Below are positions 1-8,406 of a DNA stretch of 64,000 nt, piece after piece. Under the pieces are notes generated by a model. The model did not search any database. It saw nothing but the letters and a program-made list of their open reading frames with translations, and was not told the origin of the DNA. The position numbers and the translations under genes were made by a program. Positions within the stretch are counted from its first letter, which is position 1. Every line of letters begins with the position of its first letter. The stretch covers positions 1-64,000 of the forward strand of contig JBMNPM010000001.1 in assembly GCA_050943595.1 (NCBI GenBank), written 5' to 3'. The stretch comes from JAXGXJ01 sp050943595 (GTDB lineage: Bacteria > Actinomycetota > Thermoleophilia > RBG-16-64-13).

Positions 1-212
1 ACGGCTCTGGTCACGGTTTCATCCGGGGTGTCCAACGACTGGGACACGAACATGGGCAGATGGAGTGCTGCATCAAAACGAACGATAGTGAAGTCGTTTT
101 GCTGCTTTGTGAGCTGTGTGTGGGGGGGGTTTAGAACTAATGCCACACCAAGCGTGCCGAGCAAGAGGAGAGTGATTAGCGCGACCGTTATACTCGAACG
201 ACGACGATTCAC
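1..212 (-). CDS. N-terminus of an unidentified membrane-anchored or secreted protein (partial)
   Basis: An open frame runs on the minus strand from a GTG at 212 to the window edge without a stop (70 codons). It begins with a basic stretch (MNRRRSS), followed at about residues 8-28 by one strongly hydrophobic segment rich in L, V, A and I, then a polar region. This is the layout of a signal anchor or uncleaved signal peptide. A purine-rich AAAGGA lies about 11 nt before the GTG. The rest of the gene is outside the window, so no family can be named. Positions 213-444 separate it from the divergent lipoprotein gene; I see no convincing sigma-70 promoter there. Confidence 0.5.
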   Translation of the reverse strand, partial: MNRRRSSITVALITLLLLGTLGVALVLNPPHTQLTKQQNDFTIVRFDAALHLPMFVSQSLDTPDETVTRA

Positions 213-444
213 TATCGTTTTTTCCTTTCCGGTAGCGCCCCACGACGTGGTATAAGAGCCACGCTGTTCTCATAGGGTCTCCACAGCTTAGCTTTCAGTG
301 GACGAGGATGGCAACAGCGCAAGTCACCTCTCCTTCGAAGGGCGGGCACGGCGGGATGGTGGCCCGATAGATCAGTCCGCGGTGTGGCGTCTGTCACCGA
401 TATTCCTGCCATAATATCGATGAGGCTGAGGAGGGGGAGTGAAC

Positions 445-1701
445 ATGATGATGGGCTACCGGATGGCTCTGGGTGTTGTCCTCATATTGGTTGTCGGTGC
501 CTTTGCCGTGGCCTGCGACGGGAATGGGGTCACTACGACGACGAAAGCCATCACCCCGGCCACAGGAACTGTGAGCACTTCAACCACCGGGCCGTCGAGC
601 GAACCCTTCAAGGTGGCTGTGATTGTCTCGCTCACGGGTCCTGACTCGGCTGCAGGCGCGTCCGTACTCAATGGAGTCAAACTGGAGATCGACGCCCTCA
701 ATGCCGCTGGCGGCATTGAGGGGCGCAGGATCGAATACACGGTGCAGGACGACAAGACGGACATGGCAGCTGCCATGTCCGCAGTGGAACTGGCCCTCAG
801 CGAGGGGGTCGACGCCGTCATCGGACCACTCCCACAGTCAACGGCGACTCCGGCGCGTGAACTCTGTGAGAAGGCCGGCGTGGTGAATATCGGCTTCGGG
901 CCGGCGACACTCGCTGAACTGGTCGCCGGGACGGAGTACAGATGTACGTTTCTGATCTCGATGGGCGCAGATGCCGTCGCCGACGCCTGGATTAAGGCGT
1001 TTTCCATAGAGGGCGCAAAGAATATCGTGTGCATCGGTGACCAGAACCCACTTCACCAGGATGCCCTCAGCCTCCTGCCCGATCTGGCGAAGGTGGCCGG
1101 TATTGCTGTAACCATCGTGCCTGATGCTTGGTCGCCCCGCACTACCGACGACTACACCCCGTTCATCAAGAAGATCGCGGCAGAAGCCGAGGAGACGACA
1201 CCGGATGCGATTTTGGTGGCGGGTGATCCTATCGCCTCCTCCAACATATACGCTGGACTCCGGGCTCAGGGTGTCATCGTGCCTGTTATTGGCAGCCCCG
1301 CAGCTGCCGCCCCGGCCACCCTCCTGGCGGATTTGGAGAAGTCGGAAGGCTTTATGCCCATCGGCCCGGGTGTGGTCGATCCTACAGTTCTGCCGGACGG
1401 TTACCCGGGTAGGGCGGCATATGTGGATTTTGCCACTCGCTATGGGACTGCGTATGGCAAGTCCCCCGCCGTGCATGCGGGCCTAGGACATGATGCTGTT
1501 CACGTTCTCGCTCTGGGGTTGAAGGCCGGTGGCGATGATCCGGCAAAGGTGGCGGCCGGTGTTGAAGCCATCAAGGACTTCCAGGGGATGCAGGGCGTTT
1601 TCACCTTCTCTGCTATCGATCACGTTGGCATCCATAAGGGCTTAGCGCTCTGGAAGGTCACGAGGGGCCTGTTTACGTTTGTGGCCTCTCTTAATCAGTA
1701 A
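445..1701 (+). CDS. ABC transporter substrate-binding lipoprotein, branched-chain amino acid (Leu/Ile/Val) receptor family
   Basis: A periplasmic-binding-type protein of 418 aa that would capture a small organic solute outside the membrane. A hydrophobic signal ends in a lipobox, A-V-A-C, with Cys24 as the lipid-anchored residue; a Thr/Ser-rich linker follows (about 30-50), then a type-I receptor fold (VAVIVSLTGPDSAAG, GVKLEIDALNAAGGI, a typical LivJ-like start). A GTG at 439 is in frame but only one base after the GAGGGGG ribosome site; ATG 445 has about 7 nt spacing and is preferred. No permease or ATPase genes lie next to it, so it is an orphan in this window. Ligand is unknown; aromatic or acyl compounds are as plausible as amino acids. 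Confidence 0.85.
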   Translation: MMMGYRMALGVVLILVVGAFAVACDGNGVTTTTKAITPATGTVSTSTTGPSSEPFKVAVIVSLTGPDSAAGASVLNGVKLEIDALNAAGGIEGRRIEYTVQDDKTDMAAAMSAVELALSEGVDAVIGPLPQSTATPARELCEKAGVVNIGFGPATLAELVAGTEYRCTFLISMGADAVADAWIKAFSIEGAKNIVCIGDQNPLHQDALSLLPDLAKVAGIAVTIVPDAWSPRTTDDYTPFIKKIAAEAEETTPDAILVAGDPIASSNIYAGLRAQGVIVPVIGSPAAAAPATLLADLEKSEGFMPIGPGVVDPTVLPDGYPGRAAYVDFATRYGTAYGKSPAVHAGLGHDAVHVLALGLKAGGDDPAKVAAGVEAIKDFQGMQGVFTFSAIDHVGIHKGLALWKVTRGLFTFVASLNQ

Positions 1702-1732
1702 GCTCGGCCTGCTGCCCCTTGTCCCTCTGTGC

Positions 1733-1756
1733 CCGCCGTCCGGCGGTCGCGTTTTT
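1733..1756 (+). terminator. Weak Rho-independent terminator candidate after the lipoprotein gene
   Basis: A short GC stem (CCGCC/GGCGG, loop GTCC) is followed five bases later by a run of five T at 1752-1756. The stem is only 5 bp, so this is a modest candidate. Confidence 0.35.
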
Positions 1757-1815
1757 CGCTTTCGTTCAGCTGATTCGGGCGCCTACTCTCAAACCCGTGC
1801 TGCTGAGAGTATATT

Positions 1816-1843
1816 ATTGATATAGAGTAATTGATATAGAGTA
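1816..1843 (+). repeat. Perfect tandem 14-bp repeat, possible operator/promoter region of the acyl-CoA synthetase operon
   Basis: ATTGATATAGAGTA occurs twice back to back (1816-1829 and 1830-1843) in an AT-rich island 145 nt before the synthetase start, within otherwise GC-rich DNA. Each unit contains TTGATA, a reasonable -35 box; for the first, AGTAAT at 1840-1845 lies 17 nt downstream as a weak -10. Two adjacent identical units suggest a regulator binding side by side. The regulator is unknown. Confidence 0.5.
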
Positions 1844-1987
1844 ATCACCAGCAGTATTCGGCATATCAAGGCCGAAAGGCGAGAACAACCGATACATCAC
1901 GGGGTCTTTGACCGGGCTGAAGCCGGCCTCGATGCAGGGTAAGCACCGATGGTGCCGGGCACCGGCGACAAGGGGAGCGGACTAATT

Positions 1988-4171
1988 ATGGGGGAAGAAG
2001 CCACGAGAGCGGACATGGGTACGGCTACGATGATGCTGGAGGCGGCCATTCGTTCCGGCCGTTCTGCTCTGAACGAATGGGAAGCGAAGACGCTCTTCGC
2101 GGCGTATGGGATTCCTGTGCCGTCGGGAGCTTTGGTCACCACAGCCGTCGAGGCGGGCGAGGTGGCTGAGCGTATCGGCGGACGGTTGGCTATGAAGGCG
2201 ATCGGGGCAGACATTCACCACAAGACTGAAGCCGGACTGGTGCTTCTTAATGTCGAGGGTGCCGAAGCGGCCGCCGAATCTTTCCATCTTCTTCAGCAAC
2301 GTGCGGGCTCGGCACTGGAGGCCGTGCTGGTGGAGCAGATGATTGTCAGCAACCGGGAGTTCATGGTGGGGATGAAGCGCGATCCGGTCTTTGGGCCTGT
2401 GGTCGTGTTCGGTTTAGGCGGTGTGCTGACCGAAGCACTGGGTGATATCGCTATGGCCGTGGCGCCACTGAGTGATCTGGACGCAGCGGAACTGCCCGGT
2501 CTTATTAAGGCGAAGCGGTTGCTGGAGGCCTTCCGTGGATATCCTCCTGTCGACCAGACGGCCCTGTCGACCATACTGCAGACGGTCAGCCGGATGGCTA
2601 TCGAGCACCCGGAGATCTCTGAGATCGACATGAATCCTCTCCTCATCGACGGCGACCAACCGGTGGCGGCCGACGCGCTCGTCATTCTCGGTCCCGTGCA
2701 GGAGCCGCTGAGCAGACCTGCTTTTCAACCCAACCTACGCGCGGTGCTGGCCCCCAGGTCAATTGCCGTCATAGGCGCCTCAGATGACGTGGGGAAATGG
2801 GGGGGGTCCGCTTTGCGCAACATCTTAGACGGCCACTTCAGGGGTCCGATCTATCCGGTGAACCCCAAAGGGGGCGTGTACTTTGGTCTCCAGGTCTATC
2901 CGAACATCGAAGCGCTTCCTGAGGCGCCCGATCTCGCTCTCTTGGCTGTGGGGGCCCGTCAGATAGCGCCTATGATTGAGGCGTGTGGACGGCGGGGTAT
3001 CCCGGCCGCAATAGCCATAGCGGCCGGCTTCTCTGAGATCGGCGAGGAGGGGGCAAAGGCGGAGAGAGAGCTGGCGCGGCTTGCCACTGAGAACAACGTA
3101 ACTCTCATCGGGCCCAACTGCATGGGGATGCTTTCCAATGAGCAGAGTCTGCACGCGGTGGGGTACATCGTGCTCCACCCGGCAAAGGGCAAAGTGAGCT
3201 TTATGTCGCAGTCGGGCAACCTTGGTACGGGGATAGTCGACGCTTGTGAGCGGCGAGGCATCGGTATCGACAAGTTCGTGAGTGTGGGTAATGAAGCTCA
3301 GGTGGGGGCGATCGATCTGATGGAGTGTCTCCGTGACGACCCTAACACCAGGAGCATCATGCTCTACCTTGAGGGCATCAACGATGGCCAACACTTTCTC
3401 AAGGCCGCCCGCGAAACGACCACTGTGAAACCTGTGGTCGTGCTGCGTGGCGGACTGAGCGATCTGGGAAGCCAGGCGGCGGCATCTCACACCGGTGCTA
3501 TGGCAGGATCCGGCCCCGTCTACCACGCGGCTGCCCGTCAGACGGGTGTGGTCACCTGTACCAGCCCGGATGAAGCCGTGGATATCGCCACCTGTCTCGC
3601 GTATCTGCCCATGCCTAAGGGGCCGAGGGTCGGCATCGTGACTAACGGCGGTGGCGCGGGCGTCCTTATGGCTGATGAAGTAGCTCGGAATGGGCTCACG
3701 CTGCCTGAATGTCCGCCGGATCTTCTAGAGGGATTGGATCAGATTCTGCCCCCGTTCTGGAGTCGACGCAATCCGATTGACACGGTCGCTTCCGCCGTTG
3801 GAGACATGGGTCCACGGGTTCTCGATCTCGTGGCCCGCTGTGACGCTTTCGATGCCATCGTCATTCTTTCAGTACTCGGGGCACCCACTGCGGCAGATGA
3901 CGGGCGACCGACCTGCAATGACGGGGTGTACCAGGGTCTTAGCCCTTGGGAGGCGGCTTTCATGGCACAGGTCAACCGCCTGATAGAGCTCACGGAAAAA
4001 CCCATTATCAGCGTTCCCGACACACCCATTCCGCATTCTCTGCTTGATTCGGGCGGCCGCTACGCTCCAATCGTCCTGCCGTCGGCGGCAGCGACGGGCC
4101 GGGCGCTGCGACGCATGGTCTGGTACGGGTCCTATCTTCGTAGTCATGGTCTCCGGGGGGAGAGAAAATGA
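1988..4171 (+). CDS. Acyl-CoA synthetase (ADP-forming), fused beta-alpha type
   Basis: Makes ATP from ADP and phosphate while releasing an organic acid from its CoA ester (or the reverse), as in peptide-fermenting anaerobes. The 727-aa protein carries an ATP-grasp domain first (about residues 10-225) and then the CoA-binding Rossmann domain (VIGASDD around Gly263) and succinyl-CoA-ligase-like domains. The SHTGAM motif places His501 where the family carries its phospho-histidine. ATG 1949 is in frame, but ATG 1988 has GGGGAG about 10 nt upstream and begins closer to the conserved domain. Its stop overlaps iorA by 4 nt (ATGA), so it is probably translated with IorAB. This points to arylacetyl-CoA as the substrate, but acetyl- or other acyl-CoA cannot be excluded. 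Confidence 0.9.
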   Translation: MGEEATRADMGTATMMLEAAIRSGRSALNEWEAKTLFAAYGIPVPSGALVTTAVEAGEVAERIGGRLAMKAIGADIHHKTEAGLVLLNVEGAEAAAESFHLLQQRAGSALEAVLVEQMIVSNREFMVGMKRDPVFGPVVVFGLGGVLTEALGDIAMAVAPLSDLDAAELPGLIKAKRLLEAFRGYPPVDQTALSTILQTVSRMAIEHPEISEIDMNPLLIDGDQPVAADALVILGPVQEPLSRPAFQPNLRAVLAPRSIAVIGASDDVGKWGGSALRNILDGHFRGPIYPVNPKGGVYFGLQVYPNIEALPEAPDLALLAVGARQIAPMIEACGRRGIPAAIAIAAGFSEIGEEGAKAERELARLATENNVTLIGPNCMGMLSNEQSLHAVGYIVLHPAKGKVSFMSQSGNLGTGIVDACERRGIGIDKFVSVGNEAQVGAIDLMECLRDDPNTRSIMLYLEGINDGQHFLKAARETTTVKPVVVLRGGLSDLGSQAAASHTGAMAGSGPVYHAAARQTGVVTCTSPDEAVDIATCLAYLPMPKGPRVGIVTNGGGAGVLMADEVARNGLTLPECPPDLLEGLDQILPPFWSRRNPIDTVASAVGDMGPRVLDLVARCDAFDAIVILSVLGAPTAADDGRPTCNDGVYQGLSPWEAAFMAQVNRLIELTEKPIISVPDTPIPHSLLDSGGRYAPIVLPSAAATGRALRRMVWYGSYLRSHGLRGERK

Positions 4172-6000
4172 ACGAGATCCTGTCCGGCAACGAAGCAATC
4201 GCGCGAGGAGCGTGGGAAGCCGGGGTGCGGCTGGCTGCCGCCTATCCGGGCACACCGAGCACCGAGATACTCGAGGCCTTTGCTACCTACGAGGGGGTCT
4301 ACGCGGAATGGGCGCCTAACGAGAAGGTGGCCCTGGAGGTGGCTACGGGTGCTTCCTGGGCGGGAGCAAGGGCGCTGGTCTGCATGAAACATGTGGGTCT
4401 TAACGTGGCTGCAGATCCCTTCTTCTCCATAGCCGTTACCGGTGTGGAGGGAGGCGTGGTGATTGTGTCGGCCGACGATCCGGGGCAGCATAGCTCCCAG
4501 GATGAACAGGACAATCGTAACTACGCCAAATTCGTCAAGATTCCGCTGATTGAACCCTCCGACAGCAGTGAAGCCAAGGAATACGTCAAACTGGCCTACG
4601 ACCTCTCGGAACGCTTCGATACTCCGGTGCTCTTTCGAACCACCACTCGCACGTCGCATTCGAAGAGCCTGGTCGAACTTGCTGAACGACCTGAGCTCGA
4701 CCCTCTGGTCCGTATGGACAGGAACTGGAGCTGGACCAAGTACACGATGATGCCCGCGAATGCCATCGTCCGGCATCCGGTCATGGAGCAGCGCCTACTT
4801 GACCTGGCCGAGTACGCTGAGACCAGCCCCCTGAACAGAGTGGAGATGGGGGATCCTCGTGTGGGGATCCTTGCGTCGGGCGCAGCTTACGTTTATGCAC
4901 GCGAAGCGTTTCCCGGGGCCAGTTTCTTGAAACTCGGCATGACCTATCCCGTTCCACGGCGTATGATTGCCGATTTTCGCGCCCAGGTGGAGAATCTCTA
5001 TGTCGTTGAGGAGTTGGATCCTTTCTTGGAAGAGATTCTGCGCGTGCAGGGGGTCGAGGTAGACGGCGGCAAGAACCTCATCCCCATCTGCGGGGAGCTC
5101 AGTCCGGGGCTGATAGCCCGGACCCTTCATGCCGCCGGAGTACCTGGCGTCAATGACGATCTATTGGCGATGCCCAGCTCCGTGGCGGAGGACTTGGTCG
5201 GGCGGCCGCCGACCCTCTGCCCCGGTTGTTCACATCGTGGCATCTACATGATGCTCAAGAAGCTGCGTGTGTTTGTGAGCGGGGACATCGGCTGTTATTC
5301 TCTAGGTGCTCTTCCGCCGTTCGACGCCATGCACTGCAGCACGTGTATGGGGGCGAGTATCAGCATGGCGCACGGCATGGCGCAGGTGCTGGAGCCGCCC
5401 GCGAACCCGCGGGACAAGTTGGTGGTCACCCTGGGCGACAGTACGTTCTTTCATACCGGTATCAATTCACTCATGGATGTCGCCTACAATAAGAGCAACA
5501 TCCTTGTTCTCATACTCGACAATCGCACCACGGCGATGACGGGTGGGCAGGAGAACCCTGGAACCGGCAAGACTCTGCTCAGAGAACCGGCGGCCATGGT
5601 CGATATCGCCGGGCTCTGTCGGGACATGGGGATCGAGCGGGTGACCCAGGTCGATCCATATGACCTAGAGGGGATCGAAAAGGTGTTGCGCGAGGAACTG
5701 GCCGCCGAAGGTCCCTCGGTAGTCATAGCCCAGGCTCCCTGTGTTCTGCAGTTCAAAGTCAGGCGTCCCACCTATCGTGTGGATGCTCAGCTCTGCAGTG
5801 GCTGCAAACGATGTTTGCAGGCAGGATGCACGGCGCTCAATCTCCTGCTTGATGCCGACGGAGACAGCAAGGTCGAGATCCAGTCCGATCAATGCGTGGG
5901 CTGCGGGGTCTGCAGCCAGATGTGCAATACGGGCGCCATCCTCCCGCCGTCTCCTGGTGAGGAGGGTCTGAAGGGCGTGTATATAAAGGGGGCTTCATGA
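4168..6000 (+). CDS. iorA: Indolepyruvate:ferredoxin oxidoreductase, alpha subunit
   Basis: Large subunit of the cytoplasmic, oxygen-sensitive enzyme that decarboxylates aryl-pyruvates (from Trp, Phe, Tyr) to aryl-acetyl-CoA and reduces ferredoxin. At 610 aa it has the family's usual length. Visible parts are the N-terminal pyrimidine-binding domain (AAYPGTPSTEI), the CPGCSHRG motif at Cys351 opening the thiamine-diphosphate domain, the GDSTFFHTG motif, and a C-terminal pair of ferredoxin motifs beginning at Cys543 (CSGCKRC) and Cys576 (CVGCGVC) for two [4Fe-4S] clusters. It overlaps its neighbours on both sides by 4 nt. The overlap with an ADP-forming synthetase gives a complete route from 2-oxo acid to ATP. 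Confidence 0.95.
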   Translation: MNEILSGNEAIARGAWEAGVRLAAAYPGTPSTEILEAFATYEGVYAEWAPNEKVALEVATGASWAGARALVCMKHVGLNVAADPFFSIAVTGVEGGVVIVSADDPGQHSSQDEQDNRNYAKFVKIPLIEPSDSSEAKEYVKLAYDLSERFDTPVLFRTTTRTSHSKSLVELAERPELDPLVRMDRNWSWTKYTMMPANAIVRHPVMEQRLLDLAEYAETSPLNRVEMGDPRVGILASGAAYVYAREAFPGASFLKLGMTYPVPRRMIADFRAQVENLYVVEELDPFLEEILRVQGVEVDGGKNLIPICGELSPGLIARTLHAAGVPGVNDDLLAMPSSVAEDLVGRPPTLCPGCSHRGIYMMLKKLRVFVSGDIGCYSLGALPPFDAMHCSTCMGASISMAHGMAQVLEPPANPRDKLVVTLGDSTFFHTGINSLMDVAYNKSNILVLILDNRTTAMTGGQENPGTGKTLLREPAAMVDIAGLCRDMGIERVTQVDPYDLEGIEKVLREELAAEGPSVVIAQAPCVLQFKVRRPTYRVDAQLCSGCKRCLQAGCTALNLLLDADGDSKVEIQSDQCVGCGVCSQMCNTGAILPPSPGEEGLKGVYIKGAS

Positions 6001-6632
6001 CAACACCACAGGTAGGCCCGCAGACGGCTACCGGACCGGCCATCGGTCTGGCCACCTTCAACATGCTTCTCTCTGGAGTCGGTGGCCAGGGGGTTGTGCT
6101 GGCCAGCTATGTGCTCTCCCAAGTAGCCATGGCTGAGGGGTACGATGTGAAGCAGAGTGAGGTTCACGGCATGAGCCAGCGCGGCGGCAGTGTAACCAGC
6201 CACTTCCGGTTTGGTGAGAAGGTGTGGGCTCCGTTGGTAACCCCGGGTACCGCCGACGTCCTGCTTGCATTCGAGGCTCTTGAGGCACTGCGTTACATAC
6301 ACTGGTTGCGGCCAAAAGGACTGCTCGTCTACAGCACCCTGCAGATCAACCCGAGCCCGGTCTCCGCCGGACTCGCCGAATATCCCAGCGATATCGACAC
6401 ACGTATCGCGACGGTCTGGCCGCGTGTACATTCGGTGGATGCGAACCGTCTGGCGCAACAGGCGGGTACCGTCAAGGCTGCTAACGTGGTGATGTTGGGT
6501 GCCGTTTCCGGCGCCCTCCCCTTTGCCGCGAGGACGTGGGAAGCGGTGATCCGTAGGGCGGTGCCACCGAAGACGGTCGATGTTAATCTGGAGGCCTTTC
6601 GTCTCGGCAAGGAGGCAGCTTCTGTTGAGTAA
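5997..6632 (+). CDS. iorB: Indolepyruvate:ferredoxin oxidoreductase, beta subunit
   Basis: The 211-aa partner of IorA. It carries the gamma-type domain of 2-oxoacid:acceptor oxidoreductases, recognised by LLSGVGGQGVVLAS near the start and SEVHGMSQRGG, which form the CoA-side part of the active enzyme. The start overlaps the iorA stop (ATGA). The first 18 or so residues before the conserved part are unusually polar; a later start is possible but has no better ribosome site. It is the last gene of the acd-iorAB operon; the following 195 nt contain a new promoter. Confidence 0.93.
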   Translation: MTTPQVGPQTATGPAIGLATFNMLLSGVGGQGVVLASYVLSQVAMAEGYDVKQSEVHGMSQRGGSVTSHFRFGEKVWAPLVTPGTADVLLAFEALEALRYIHWLRPKGLLVYSTLQINPSPVSAGLAEYPSDIDTRIATVWPRVHSVDANRLAQQAGTVKAANVVMLGAVSGALPFAARTWEAVIRRAVPPKTVDVNLEAFRLGKEAASVE

Positions 6633-6771
6633 AGGTCGGGCAACGTCGGTTGCCACCAGGTAACCGGGGCCATATTGGTCGAGATGCGCAGGATTCAGTT
6701 GTCGTGGATGTGGCCATCGACCAAGGAGGATGCGTGAAAGGTGCTGCAGGGTCGACTCGTCTGTGGGCTGC

Positions 6772-6801
6772 TTGATACGCAGTGACTCCCACCGGTATAA
6801 T
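6772..6801 (+). promoter_or_regulatory. Sigma-70-type promoter of the rubrerythrin gene
   Basis: TTGATA at 6772-6777 and TATAAT at 6796-6801 are separated by 18 nt. Transcription would begin near 6808, giving a leader of only about 20 nt. The -10 box lies inside a perfect palindrome. Confidence 0.7.
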
Positions 6802-6816
6802 GGCGGCCATTATACC
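6794..6816 (+). promoter_or_regulatory. Perfect 11-1-11 palindromic operator overlapping the -10 box
   Basis: GGTATAATGGC and its exact reverse complement flank one central base. The site covers the -10 element and the predicted transcription start and ends two bases before the AGGAGG ribosome site, an ideal place for a repressor (for example a redox or peroxide sensor). It does not match the classic PerR or Fur boxes closely, so the regulator is unknown. Confidence 0.65.
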
Positions 6817-6829
6817 CCAGGAGGTTATG

Positions 6830-7372
6830 ATGAAATTCAGATGTACCGTATGCGGCTATGTCTATGAAGGCGATGAGCCACCTGCAAATTGTCCACAGTG
6901 CAGCGCGCCGGCTTCTAAGTTCGTCGTGGTGACGGGCGAGAAGATGGAGTGGGCCGCCGAACACGTCATCGGAGTGGCGAAAGACGCAGACGAACGGGTC
7001 ATCGAAGGTCTTAGGAACAACTTCAATGGCGAGTGCACAGAGGTTGGGATGTACCTGGCCATGTCGCGGGCTGCCGACAGACAGGGATATCCCGAAGTGG
7101 CGGAAGCCTACAAACGCATCGCCTTTGAAGAAGCCGATCACGCTGCACGGTTTGCCGAATTGCTCGGCGAGATTGTTTCTGCCGACAGCAAGGTCAATCT
7201 GCAGATGCGGATGGAGGCTGAATACGGTGCCACCGAGGGAAAAGTGGAGTTGGCCAACTTGGCCAAGGAGTTGGGCTACGACGCCATCCACGACACCGTG
7301 CACGAGATGGCCAAAGACGAGGCTCGTCACGGCAAGGCGTTCCAGGGTCTTCTAGAGCGCTACTTCGCCTGA
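6830..7372 (+). CDS. Reverse rubrerythrin (rubredoxin domain first, ferritin-like diiron domain second)
   Basis: Cytoplasmic peroxide-reducing protein of anaerobes. The N-terminal rubredoxin domain has C5-x2-C8 and C21-x2-C24 for one iron; the following ferritin-like domain has the diiron Glu/His motifs (EVGMYLAMSR, EEADHAARF, EAEYG, DEARHG). This order is opposite to classical rubrerythrin and matches the NADH-peroxidase/reverse-rubrerythrin group, which takes electrons from NADH through a separate reductase. An open frame extends to 6782, but AGGAGG just before ATGATG at 6827/6830 fixes the start. It is monocistronic, with its own promoter, palindromic operator and terminator, consistent with a stress-induced gene protecting the oxygen-sensitive enzymes nearby. 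Confidence 0.93.
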   Translation: MKFRCTVCGYVYEGDEPPANCPQCSAPASKFVVVTGEKMEWAAEHVIGVAKDADERVIEGLRNNFNGECTEVGMYLAMSRAADRQGYPEVAEAYKRIAFEEADHAARFAELLGEIVSADSKVNLQMRMEAEYGATEGKVELANLAKELGYDAIHDTVHEMAKDEARHGKAFQGLLERYFA

Positions 7373-7399
7373 TCGTTTAACAGTCTGTTTTGGGACGAA

Positions 7400-7433
7400 A
7401 GAGGCCCCGGCGTCCTCCGGAGCCGGGGCCTCT
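7400..7433 (+). terminator. Rho-independent terminator after rubrerythrin
   Basis: A perfect 12-bp stem (AGAGGCCCCGGC and its complement, 10-nt loop) ends in TCTCTT. It closes the single-gene rubrerythrin unit. Confidence 0.85.
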
Positions 7434-7512
7434 CTTAGGGGCGTATGGGGTTCAATGCTGGGAATAGTCTGATGTGCAGGACATATCGGCCGGGGCTGGT
7501 CCCAGGATGGAC

Positions 7513-7541
7513 GTCACAGTCATCCCCGGTCATGTTAGAAT
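7513..7541 (+). promoter_or_regulatory. Candidate promoter for the FeS-NrfD-Mo enzyme operon
   Basis: GTCACA (7513-7518) and TAGAAT (7536-7541) are 17 nt apart, 75 nt upstream of the first gene. The -35 matches consensus at 4 of 6 positions. Confidence 0.35.
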
Positions 7542-7615
7542 GTTTCCTGCGATAACCGTCTCCGCGTTGTCGCCACGCCGACGTACACCAGCGAATAGGG
7601 AGAGAAGCACATAAC

Positions 7616-8389
7616 ATGAGATGGGGAATGGTCATAAACCTGGCGAAGTGCACCCGCTGTCATGGGTGTATCAACGCGTGCAGGATCGAGCACTTCCTGC
7701 CACTTCGTATCACCTGGCCGCGGCTGGTGGCTCTGGAAGTCGACGAGGGTTTCAGCGTCGATGTCTCCACATATCCGGTGCGGTGTAATCAGTGTAAAGA
7801 GGCGCCGTGCGTCGACGCCTGCCCGACCAACGCTTCTTACAAGCGGGAGGACGGTATCGTAGCTGTCGATCGCGACAAGTGCTTCGGCTGCCGGTACTGT
7901 GTTATTGCCTGTCCCTACCAGAATCGTACCTATCTGTCCCGCAAGCGTAATCCAGGTCTCTTCCCTGGATATCCCCAGACTTCGTTCGAGAAGATGGGCA
8001 AGAAGCTCTACCCACACAAGGTGGGCACTACCGAGAAGTGCAACTTTTGCTTGGAGAAAATCGACGAGGCTATGGCCAAGGGGCTCAAGGTTGGTATCGA
8101 CCGCGATGCTACGCCGGCCTGTGTGAATACGTGTCAGGCAAGAGCCCTCACCTTCGGCGATCTCGACGATCCCGAGAGCAACGTGTCCAAGCTCATCAGG
8201 GAGCGAAACGGTTTTACCCTCCATCCCGAGTACGGCACTGAGCCTTCTGTGTACTACATCGATTACATGTTGGGCAACAACCCGTCAAACGTGGCGCCGT
8301 GGGAAGACCAGACCGGTACTCATATCCAGCACTTGAGTACCGTGTATGAGGAGTCTATACCGAAACTCGCTAAGAAGAACTTCAAGTAA
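7616..8389 (+). CDS. 4Fe-4S ferredoxin-type electron-transfer subunit of a Mo-enzyme complex (PsrB/DmsB-like)
   Basis: A 257-aa iron-sulfur protein expected to wire the Mo catalytic subunit to the quinone-reactive membrane subunit. Four cysteine groups typical of DMSO-reductase-family beta subunits are visible: C12-x2-C15-x2-C18-x3-C22 (CTRCHGCINAC), CNQCKEAPCVDAC, CFGCRYCVIAC and a split CNFC...CVNTC, enough for four [4Fe-4S] clusters. There is no signal peptide. The ribosome site (AGGGAG) is about 12 nt before ATG 7616; a second in-frame ATG at 7628 has no better site. It is the first gene of a B-C-A ordered operon, 17 nt before the NrfD gene. Confidence 0.9.
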   Translation: MRWGMVINLAKCTRCHGCINACRIEHFLPLRITWPRLVALEVDEGFSVDVSTYPVRCNQCKEAPCVDACPTNASYKREDGIVAVDRDKCFGCRYCVIACPYQNRTYLSRKRNPGLFPGYPQTSFEKMGKKLYPHKVGTTEKCNFCLEKIDEAMAKGLKVGIDRDATPACVNTCQARALTFGDLDDPESNVSKLIRERNGFTLHPEYGTEPSVYYIDYMLGNNPSNVAPWEDQTGTHIQHLSTVYEESIPKLAKKNFK

Positions 8390-8406
8390 GAAAGGAGGAG
8401 AGTAGT

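Noticed and set aside
240..250. Palindrome CCACG-A-CGTGG as an operator of the lipoprotein gene
   Set aside because: Short, GC-rich and 195 nt from the gene without promoter boxes; likely chance.
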